This document shows, one piece after another, positions 8,641-16,250 of a stretch of 26,827 nucleotides of DNA (position 1 is its first letter; every line of letters begins with the position of its first letter). Position numbers and translations under genes: made by a program. This DNA comes from Chara braunii (taxonomy: Eukaryota > Streptophyta > Charophyceae > Charales > Characeae): NCBI GenBank assembly GCA_003427395.1, contig BFEA01000043.1, positions 663,189 through 690,015 of the forward strand, read 5' to 3'. Under the pieces are notes generated by a model. That model saw only the letters and a program-made list of their open reading frames with translations. It ran no database searches and was not told the origin of the DNA.

Positions 8641-9284
8641 GACTAAGAGATTAAAAGTTTTGAAGCTTTAGTCTGGACGCTTGTGGCGTCCGAAAGTAAC
8701 GACGGTAACTAGTAGTGCTCCACTTTTGTCGAGGGCGCAAAGGCACGCAAACGTGGAAACGTTGAAGCTATACCTATTATACCTAAAATAATGACTAGAA
8801 AGAGGGATGCGCCAGGTAAGAGCCCGCGGCGCAGAGGAGTAGGAAGGTTTTTTATTTCCTGGGCCGCCGGGTTTGATTTCGAGTCAGGGGAGGGGCCAAC
8901 AGGTCGATGCCGAGGCCTACCTGTTGGGTGACCCCGAAGCCATGAATGAGCAGCCATCCACGGGAAAGCGGCAGAAAGGCAGTCGAGGCCTGGAGGGTCT
9001 GCACGGCCTCAGGAAGGTAGGGCCTGCAAGGCCACAGGCAGGAGGGAAGGCCAGGGTCAAACTCTTCTTATAGAAGAGTTTCTCCTATCAGTGTCGTGAT
9101 AGGAGCTAGCCTTGTAGGTTACGATGCTAGACTTTCGCCCAGCAGATACTGGGATCAAGGCCGACCACATGCATCCTACTGGGCTAGCTCCTTTTGGAGC
9201 AGCCCATTGAGTGAGGGCAGTTGGGCAGCACGGTCGATTTCGGTCGCACGATCTTCGAGATCGCGCGGCTGAAAACAGCCGCGC
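8641..9284. repeat. Stem-loop array 3 (dense)
   Basis: A succession of perfect stem-loops with unrelated stems: 8641-8673 (GACTAA/TTAGTC), 8675-8691 (GGACGC/GCGTCC), 8750-8763 (AACGT/ACGTT), 8896-8927 (CCAACAGGT/ACCTGTTGG, 9 bp, 14-nt loop), 8985-9010 (GAGGCC/GGCCTC, 14-nt loop), 9021-9033 (GGCCT/AGGCC), 9059-9081 (AAACTCTTCT/AGAAGAGTTT, 10 bp, 3-nt loop), 9082-9105 (CTCCTATCA/TGATAGGAG, 9 bp), 9138-9153 (CCCAG/CTGGG), 9181-9205 (GGGCT-GCTCC/GGAGC-AGCCC, 10 bp with one bulge, TTTT loop), 9249-9263 (CGATCT/AGATCG) and 9263-9284 (GCGCGGCTG/CAGCCGCGC, 9 bp, AAAA loop). Several abut directly. Not coding. Confidence 0.8.
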
Positions 9285-9369
9285 CGAGATTCCATGGCCT
9301 CTGCGCAAGGATGACATACATTAATCGAGAAATTGTCAAAAAAAATTGTTTTGTTTTTTAGTTTTTGCG

Positions 9370-9445
9370 ATCCAAGTCGGGATTCAACCTGGGTCTGTAT
9401 CCCAACAGTCTGTGGGATGACATGAGCGTTGGCAAAGCCAACGGA
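9370..9445 (-). repeat. tRNA-like fragment, possible SINE remnant
   Basis: On the minus strand GGTTGAATCCCG resembles a pol III B box (GGTTCGANTCC) with one base missing. It is preceded by an ATCCCA/TGGGAT stem with an 8-nt loop in the anticodon-arm position and by CGTTGGC-TTT-GCCAACG (plus 9427-9443). Downstream on the same strand the sequence turns A-rich, as in a SINE tail. No convincing A box or acceptor stem, so no functional tRNA is claimed. Confidence 0.3.
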
Positions 9446-9597
9446 ATAATAAAAAAGGAAAAAAAGAAAACTTAGAAAAAAACAAATAACTAAAAATTGA
9501 AGCGTCAGTTGGCGCATTGAGAAGTGTTGCGGACTTAGTCCCCATGAAGAGCAGTAGGTGCCTGTTTCACACACGACCGTTTTTTTTGAAAGGTGAG

Positions 9598-9620
9598 TTT
9601 TTTTTTTTTTTTTTTTTTTT
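9598..9620. repeat. Poly-T tract
   Basis: About 23 consecutive T followed by further T-rich sequence. On the minus strand it would be a poly-A tail, possibly of a retroposed copy. Confidence 0.85.
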
Positions 9621-9699
9621 ATATTTTGTTTTTTTTCTAGATTCGTTTTAGATTATTTTCTTTTAAATCCCCCCCTTCTTGTTTGCATTATGGCAGTGC

Positions 9700-9769
9700 C
9701 CGTTCGATTTTGACGAATGGACCTCTTAGGATTAGCAAAACCGAATGAATGAGCCGCCATAAGGCGGCT
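9700..9769. repeat. Stem-loop pair
   Basis: 9700-9720: CCGTTCG/CGAATGG, 7 bp with one G-U, 7-nt loop. 9752-9769: AGCCGCC-ATAA-GGCGGCT, perfect 7 bp. They continue the stem-loop-rich character of the interval. Confidence 0.6.
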
Positions 9770-9864
9770 ATGTTCAGGAAATGGGTTGAGCTACGAGAGA
9801 CTCTCTACGCACCTCTCAAACGGTTTTCGTGACAGCTCGTCCGTCGTTGGTGACCGTTGCGACT

Positions 9865-9867
<3 letters not shown>

Positions 9868-9938
<71 letters not shown>
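9868..9938. repeat. (GA)n microsatellite
   Basis: About 35 perfect GA units, then GGAGGAGG. The Arg-Glu and Ser-Leu repeat frames across it are artefacts. Confidence 0.97.
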
Positions 9939-9941
<3 letters not shown>

Positions 9942-9957
9942 GAGGAAAACGAAGAGG

Positions 9958-10047
9958 CTTACCTGGCGGTGGCCGAAGTGTAGCGGTCAACAGGTAAGTC
10001 TCCAGCCCTCCGACAGGCATGCAGAGACAGCCCATCTGTGGATGGGC
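9958..10047. repeat. Compound hairpin and short hairpin after (GA)n
   Basis: CTTACCT (9958-9964) pairs with AGGTAAG (9992-9998). Nested inside, TGGCCG (9970-9975) pairs with CGGTCA (9984-9989) with one G-U. Then 10030-10047 forms GCCCATC-TGTG-GATGGGC, a perfect 7 bp with a tetraloop. Confidence 0.65.
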
Positions 10048-10079
10048 AAGAAGTAAATGAACTTGTTGAGAGAAGGTTA

Positions 10080-10520
10080 ACCGACCCCCCAATTTTCACC
10101 CTCATTTATAAGAAAACCAACGGGTTATTTTAATAGCAAGCCAAAAGTGCACTTTACTGAAATTTCACCAGCATTTCAATTTGTCATTTTTCACGATTTT
10201 CATCACTGCCCAAAACAACCATCTCCAAGAACCCAACAAACACCAAGCTTGGCACATACAGACCTTGACCAAAAACAAAACAGGCAAAAAAAACAAAATA
10301 ACATGATCCCCATTGCACTTTTCAGGATGGTGAAGGTTACCCTATGGGTGAAAAGTGAGGGTACTTGTTAACCATTTGTGAACTTGCTGCGTTGGGTGGC
10401 TACGTGCGGAGGGGCGGTTACTGGGGACTCTCTGTATGCTTAAGGTAAGTTTGGTTCTTTCCTTTTCTTTGTAGTTTTTTTTTTTATCTTTGTTTTTTTC
10501 TTTTTTTAATTTTTAATCCC
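10080..10520. other. AT-rich spacer, no gene
   Basis: Low-complexity A-rich then T-rich sequence with no credible frame. One strong inverted repeat: CACTTTTCA (10316-10324) with TGAAAAGTG (10349-10357), 9 bp, 24-nt interval. The T-rich stretch immediately before the assembly gap probably contributed to the gap. Confidence 0.5.
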
Positions 10521-10737
10521 NNNNNNNNNNNNNNNNNNNNNNNNNNNNNNNNNNNNNNNNNNNNNNNNNNNNNNNNNNNNNNNNNNNNNNNNNNNNNNNN
10601 NNNNNNNNNNNNNNNNNNNNNNNNNNNNNNNNNNNNNNNNNNNNNNNNNNNNNNNNNNNNNNNNNNNNNNNNNNNNNNNNNNNNNNNNNNNNNNNNNNNN
10701 NNNNNNNNNNNNNNNNNNNNNNNNNNNNNNNNNNNNN
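10521..10737. other. Assembly gap (217 N)
   Basis: Unresolved bases, with T-rich sequence on the left and A-rich sequence on the right. Nothing can be said of its content; translated frames of X residues across it should be ignored. Confidence 1.
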
Positions 10738-10775
10738 AAAATGAGAGAAGAAAAGAAAAAAAAAAAAAAAAGTAA

Positions 10776-11083
10776 CGGCCATATACGTGGCCGCGACCGC
10801 GGGACAGATGCAGCCCCAGAAAGTTCTAGGGGTTGATGGGACTGCGTCTGTTCGTTTTGAGTAGGCAGCAATAAGTGGTTGAGTACAACCATTTCTAGGA
10901 GCACCTGGCCTGGTAAAACGGCTAGGTACTTCTGGGGATTATTGAACTTGGTTTCCCTAGGGGAAAACCAAGGCACCGAGCTCCTGACCGTTGATTTAGA
11001 TCAAGGGTCAGGAGCACTGATGAATTTTGCCTGGTTGTGGGCAAAGCAGTTGCCCACATGCCTTCGGCTGGCTATAAGAGCCA
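10776..11083. repeat. Stem-loop array 4 (dense)
   Basis: Eight stem-loops in 308 bp: 10776-10793 (CGGCCA/TGGCCG); 10804-10851 (ACAGATGCAG/CTGCGTCTGT, 10 bp with one G-U, nested CCCC/GGGG); 10873-10894 (AAGTGGTTG/CAACCATTT, 9 bp, tetraloop AGTA); 10897-10933 (AGGAG+ACCTGGCC/GGCTAGGT+CTTCT, 13 bp with one mismatch); 10947-10972 (CTTGGTTT-CCC/GGG-AAACCAAG, 11 bp with one bulge); 10980-11015 (GCTCCTGACC/GGTCAGGAGC, 10 bp, with nested TTGAT/ATCAA); 11036-11058 (TGTGGGCAA/TTGCCCACA, 9 bp); 11069-11083 (TGGCT/AGCCA). Stems are unrelated to each other. Noncoding. Confidence 0.82.
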
Positions 11084-11165
11084 TCACTACACCCAACAGC
11101 CTTACACTTGTGGCAGTGCTGCTGGGGCGTTTACTTGTGTGAATGCTGGTTGGCTGCTATAGAGG

Positions 11166-11340
11166 GGAGGCGTTGTTGGTGAAGGTGTTGAAGGTCTGCA
11201 GGAGCAGTTGAGGGAGAGACAGGCGGCAGCCATAGCTGAGGCTGGGAGCTCACTGCCCCATCTCTGCATGGGTGCGTGGTCGGTGGGCTGCGATAGGGAT
11301 GGACGGTGCGGAAGGCGGCAAGGGTTTGTCGGGGGTTACG
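11166..11340 (+). other. Short coding-like fragment, uncertain
   Basis: One plus-strand frame reads through a helix-like segment with EGLQEQLRERQAAAIAEAG before losing plausibility. It has no start and no recognisable family. It could be the relic of a coiled-coil region of a captured gene or chance. The reverse-strand frame over the same bases is Pro/Gln/Ser rich and less convincing. Confidence 0.2.
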
Positions 11341-11640
11341 CTGCCGAAATTTTGACTCGGCGGTGGTTTTCTTTAGAGGGAAGTGCTGCCAACTTTTTTG
11401 GCACAGCAACAACGCCACTGTTGGTGGGGAGATGTTGCGGACTAATGTCGCGGCAACAAGACCTTCCTAAGGGAAGGTGCTGTCGGAGTTTGTCGCGCAA
11501 CGCCGGTGTTTTTTTTCAATGTAAGTGTGGGGAAGTGTTGCTCGATCAACAACATGACAACGACAGTGTATCCAATGAGATCATGTTGCCGAACTTGGCA
11601 GCGACGTCAATATTTTTCGCGTAAAGAAGTGTTGTCTGGT
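11340..11640. repeat. Second locus of the GGAAGYGCTGCC repeat family
   Basis: The core motif of the 4342-4665 repeat recurs: CGCTGCCGAAATTTT at 11340, GGGAAGTGCTGCC at 11379, GGGAAGGTGCTGTCGG at 11473, GGGGAAGTGTTGC at 11529 and AAAGAAGTGTTGTC at 11624. Copies are irregularly spaced (about 40-95 bp) and diverged. The locus lies directly upstream of the right duplicated unit. Confidence 0.5.
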
Positions 11641-12849
11641 TGGCGGCATGTCGACGACATTCTTTTTTTTACTGGGCAGTGTGCCAGAATTTTACGACGT
11701 GGTGAATCAGTCATTTGGTGGTGTTGCACGGTAGCCGTGGTACCGACTTGACGGCATGGCGAGCGGCAGTTCCGTTTTTAATTTTTTTTTGTGCGGCGGT
11801 TATGGTGGATTCCAGTACGGCCTAGAGGTTGGGCTAGCACTAGTGCTCGTTTGGGTTCGTGTGGTAGTGGTGCGTGGGCCAGCGGCATGAAGAAAGTGCA
11901 AAGTGAGTGCACACGGCAGTAGTTATTGAGGCTCACGGCACGTGCGGTTTTCAGTTAGAGCCTCCTTTATTTTTTTGGCGGCGGGCGGTGCGAGCGGTTT
12001 TTAGTTCTGGATCATCTAGTGTTGTGGGCGATGGTATGGGACTGCCCAGGATTGCTTGGGACCATCTTGGGGTGCGAACGCAGTGATTGGAGGTGGCATG
12101 GACTTGAGTTTGGTTGGGGAAGTGTCCTTGGAGGACGTGGTGCAAATGGACTGTGTTAAGACAGTCTGGGACATTGGAACCCCGTGAAAACTCATTTTTG
12201 GGAACACCCTCCTGAAGGGCTACCTCGAGTGAGTTCTTTTGTGTGGCCCAGCCTCTTGCTCATTCGAACATTTGAAGAGAGAGGCGGACCATCGTTCAGT
12301 GGAACAACCACAAGTTGTGGAGTTGTGGCCTCATGATTTGAACTTCAACGACGATTAACTTTTATCTCATTTGAGTATTACTCGGCTTTCTTGAGTGAGA
12401 CGGATTAAACTTCACTCAAGGTCAGTAAGTTGATTGACTCAGATGTCCCTTCACACCTGTGTGAATCCCCACTTTGCTTGACCCTGTTGTTTTGAATGTT
12501 CGAAAGAAAGGTAGAGGAAAGTTGTGCGTGTCATTCATGTGAATGGAAAGGTCTGACTTGAGTATGAAATTGTATTGTTTTCTTTTGAACTTGTTTTCTT
12601 TGCATGATGTGCAAGTAGGTAGAAGAATGTTTGCAAAGGAGGTTGTTTGTGTCTACAAAGGATGATGAAAAATATTGTTTTATTTCTATCTTTCACCTCC
12701 TGCTTATCAAAAGGACTCGTTATTTTTAAAAAGATTATTTAATGTGTGTCGTAGAATAAATTCGATCAGATAAGGTCAGACGAACTTGGACTTTTCCCTA
12801 GGATTGAACCATTTTATTCTAATAGACCTTATTTATCTATACCTATCCA

Positions 12850-13152
12850 AATGGTTTTCATTCTCTATCTTCTTCTGTTTTTTTTTCGTTCAAATTACCC
12901 TGAACTTAGGAAAAATGAAAATATTTGAAAACTACTTGCAGTGGACACATCCTCTATCTCTAGGAAGCATCTAGGGCGGGGGTTTGTTGCTTTAGGAGTC
13001 GGCCTTGTTATCGACCCAGAGTGGACCGTTCTACGGAGGGTACTTTGCTCACTCGGTGGAGACGGTCTGACTCCTGAGATCCGAGCTTTGTGCTCGGACG
13101 AGGAGGAGGAGTACCTCAGACTATTTCCTAGAGGGAGAGACATGCAACACTT
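12850..13152 (+). pseudogene. Copy-specific insert resembling intron end plus exon
   Basis: This ~300-bp segment is absent from the left unit: CCTTATTTA..TCCAA lies just before it and CAAGCAATGCACCT just after it, and these are adjacent in the left copy. It starts with AT-rich, pyrimidine-rich sequence ending TTGCAG at 12936-12941, a good 3' splice-site shape. From 12941 one frame runs open for about 75 codons to a TGA at 13166-13168; the last codons lie in shared unit sequence. The reading (for example IDPEWTVLRRVL, then SDEEEEYLRLFPRG) is protein-like in composition. I do not recognise the family. Likely a captured host-gene fragment, or a remnant that the left copy deleted. Confidence 0.4.
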
Positions 13153-13600
13153 CAAGCAATGCACCTGATCAAGAATTATCTGCAAAGCAGCTTGTCATCC
13201 AAAAATATTAGAAACGGATTAACACAAGTATGCATGTCTAATCTTAGGTCGACGATAGGTTGGAATGAATAACTTTGGCAGCGTGTCTCATTAAGTCAAA
13301 ACTAAGGCAGTCCGACTAACTTGTTGGCTGCATCAAGGTTATTTTCGATAGCCAACTCCTTGTTGGTGGTTGTTTGATTGTTTTGTGGTGTTCGACCTGA
13401 GATAGTCGGATTGTATTTCGATCTTGTATGTTTGGATGTATCTAATGATGATTTTGATTCTTTCAGTTATAATTTCATATTAAATGTTTATTTTTATCGG
13501 CGACGGTCGATCTTTTTGATATAATAATGCGTGGTTGTTATAATTTTCTTTAGACTGTGTGTCTAAGGGACTAGGATTAATGTAGGGTTTCACGCTTGGT

Positions 13601-13925
13601 TGAGACCGTCCTAATCGACTGACGTTTGCTCCGTACCTAGGAGATCAACGCCCTAGGGGACAGACGACGCTCAGGTCCACTTGGAGTTAACCAAACTTAT
13701 CTATACTACAACGAACAAGCAAACGTCCTCGGCTGATCCACCTCTACGATTGCATTTAAAATTTTTCGCATGCGGGTCAGTAGCTCGGTAGGGATACACC
13801 TCTAAAGGTGGTGACAGCCTCTTAGAGAAGGCAAGTTGTGCTCCGCGGGAATCTATCCTATTGTAGGGGACTGCGGGATGTACTGCTGGCGCACCCGGCT
13901 AGAGCGGCGAAGGGATGACGCGACC
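13601..13925 (+). repeat. S element, copy 3
   Basis: Close relative of copy 2. GATCCAC (13735-13741) pairs with GCGGGTC (13772-13778) at six of seven positions. The A-box-like TAGCTCGGTAGG sits at 13781-13792. CCT/AGG replaces the CCC/GGG pairing of copy 2 at 13799-13808. CCGCG (13844-13848) pairs with TGCGG (13872-13876), where copy 1 has TTGCG/CGCGA. It is followed by the tandem-duplicated tail. Confidence 0.7.
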
Positions 13926-13945
13926 GCACCCGTCTCGGCGGTTCG

Positions 13946-14183
13946 CAGGATTATTTTGCGTCGTTTCTGAGTTGAATTTGAATTTGTTTTTATTTTAACT
14001 CTTGCGTGACACAACCGGGAGGGCTTCGACGCTTTGCAAAAAGGCGGGAGCCGATGCGCTCGACGGCGGGGTTATTTTGCGTCGTTCTCGAGTTCTCTCT
14101 TAATTTTGTTTTGCTTACTCCTGCGTAACATGGTCGGGAGGGCTCCCGCGCTTTGCAAAAAGGTGGGAGCCGATGCGCTCGAC
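13946..14183. repeat. Tandem duplication of the S tail, 2 x ~120 bp
   Basis: TTATTTTGCGTCGTT at 13951 and 14072, CTCCTGCGTAACATGG-like at 13999 and 14119, and GGGAGCCGATGCGCTCGAC ending at 14064 and 14183 define two adjacent copies. A single shorter version follows S copy 1 (TTTTGCGTGTTCGTAAC at 6334, ACTCCTGCGTGACGCGG at 6363). The right end abuts the truncated minus-strand LINE. Confidence 0.75.
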
Positions 14184-14189
14184 AGATGG

Positions 14190-15000
14190 CGTTGTTTCCC
14201 AAAAGTCCCGGTTCTACGAGAGATACTTGTAGGTTATCCGCAATATCGCCAAGGGCCTTGACTATGCAATCAGATGTGTCGTTCAGTTCAAGACCTTTGA
14301 TGGACCGGTGCTTTCTAATCTGATTCAGCAATATCTCCATTTGACGAATGAAGAGAAGAGGGGCGACCGGGCATCCTTTGCGAAAAGACCACGTTAATTT
14401 GAAAGGGGCAGAGAGCCAACCGTTCACCATAACCGATGAAGTGGAGAAGGTGTACAAAACCACTTTCCTTCTTCAAACCTAAGTGTCTTAACGTGATGAT
14501 GACGAAAGTCAACCCAACCTTATCGTACGTCTTCTCCAGGTTAATCAAGAGAATCGCCAGTAGCAGGTTCTTATGTTGCACCACCTCTAACACCTCTATA
14601 GTTGTTACAATATTATTAAAAAAATACCTCCATTATACAAAGGTTCCTTTATCCCCTTCCAACAAGTCTAGCAGGTATCGGGCTAACCTCCTTGCTAACG
14701 TATTGGCCAAAATTTGTAGGAGACCTTCAGTAGGGAGATTAGTTGTCAGTTCCTCACTTCCAACTTATCTCCTCTCTTAAAGAGGACCCAGATAATGTCA
14801 TAGGTCACCCTTTTCCCCAATTTGTCACCCCTTGAAAACCTCGGTGAATAAATTCACTAGATCCGGGTCAACTGCTGCCCAAGTTTCTGGGGGAGAAGTC
14901 CATTAAACTGACATTTCGTTAAAACTAGCATTTCTTCTAAATTCACAAAAGTGGACTTTGTCAAAATTCCATTCCTCATTGGCTGAGAAAATGGTTATCC
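14190..15000 (-). pseudogene. LINE reverse transcriptase fragment
   Basis: From 15000 downwards the translated minus strand gives a LPPETWAAVDPDL segment (the palm-entry region, where the other LINE has GKAPGDDGL), LANTLARRLARYL, LINLEKTYDKV (the A motif with the first catalytic Asp, around 14520-14550), then FRKGCPVAPLLF (around 14360-14395) and VKALGDIADNL near 14240-14270. The last corresponds to VKALADDL in the plus-strand LINE, but extra residues separate G-D from A-D-N, so the catalytic motif is broken. Three frames are needed to follow it. Confidence 0.8.
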
Positions 15001-16250
15001 CACTTGAACCATCTGATGTATCTCAACGTAAGTAATGTCAAAATATCTACGAGGGTTCGATCATCGGCCTTTGTCACGACGCCCAACCATCGGATAGTCC
15101 GACGTCATGCGGACAAGAAAACGCTAAAAAATATTGTTTTTTCATATGCTAAATTTCATGAATTTAGAAAAAAAATGTGTTTTAACAAAATGTCAGTTGT
15201 TGCCAGTCTCTTAATCCCAAGAAATTTCCCTTTTGTCATAGACTTCAAGTTAAGAGGGTGAGTCCTCTTCTCGAAAGTAACTAGATGGTTTCAGTTAAGT
15301 TTGGCAGAGTGGAGACCCTTACGCATCTATCTTTCCACATATCAGTGTGCATGTTGTCATGTGGACGCCTCATGGTTATGATATCTTTGTAAACCACAAG
15401 TACTTCCTACAGTCGTGCCCGTTAGTAAGCCACGATTTAAGGAAACATACAGGCCACTTTAAGAACGTCCAAATTCATCCAACCAGAAACATTTATACTT
15501 CATTATTTTCCACAGCCTATAATTGGGCCAAGTACTGGTAGTTTAAGCGTGCCCGCTGCAAAGGAGACTGTCCAGGCTATGTCATTGAATGAGTGTCACA
15601 GTTCGACCATTTGTTATTGTGAGCGGCGAGGCAGAAACTTATGAAATATCTCTTTGGTCATCTTGTCATTTGCCTCAATCCCCTTCTCTCGCAGGACTTC
15701 CATCCACGTTCGTTCTTTTTTGGTTTGCAAGTCATCTCATTCTGCCAATATTTTCTTTTTTTTGGTAGCTCGTACCAAGACTGAAATCGGGTACCCTTCC
15801 ACCTTCTCTTCTGTTTCCTCCACCTGTTGCCTGCATTCCACCTCTCTTCTGTTTCTAGACTTGGTCAAGATCTCAAATGTATATTAAATACACTTGATAC
15901 TATAGTTATAGCGCTATCTATCCAGTCTTTTTGTTGATATGCACAACGGTTTGGCTTTTCCCAGTCTCTCATATGTTGTTCCACGCAATCTGCTAATCGG
16001 GGTTTTCTAGGTTCGGTGAGTTCAATTTACAAAAACATTTTCCTAGCCAGTGTTTGAAGGCAGTTTTAAATTGATGTCTGCAATAACATGCTTGTGGTCT
16101 AAAAGTGGATGCATATCAGTTGCAATGCAATTACACCTTCTTAGATAAAATATGTCACCGAAAAATAGTCCAGTTTACGTTTCCCCGGATGAAGATGAGA
16201 CATTCATGTGTAACCTGGATCATCAAGCGAAAGGAGTCTGAACGGATCGG
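15000..16250 (-). pseudogene. LINE endonuclease C-terminus and linker, highly degraded
   Basis: On the minus strand around 16150-16240 the reading NLTDPFRLLSLDDPGYT then RKLDYF matches DLIDPFRLSHSDNPRYT..RRLDFF of the plus LINE. LDHKH near 16100 is the SDHKP endonuclease motif with the Ser changed. Around 15650 EIFHKFLPRRSQ matches ESFHKLLLRQSR of the linker. Stops are frequent. Plus-strand open frames over this interval are chance shadows. Confidence 0.65.

Larger units (their letters stand above)
11701..13925. repeat. Large duplicated unit, right copy
   Basis: Diverged colinear copy of 6433-8475, beginning at GGTGAATCAG and ending in S copy 3. Relative to the left copy it lacks about 110-130 bp before 12184 and has about 300 bp extra at 12850-13152. 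No frame is conserved with the left copy. Confidence 0.8.

Noticed and set aside
13990-14183. C-terminal part of the minus-strand frame 13990-14463 as genuine RT sequence
   Set aside because: From about 14190 downwards it is the translated tandem S-tail repeat, not LINE sequence; the continuous frame across the junction is accidental.
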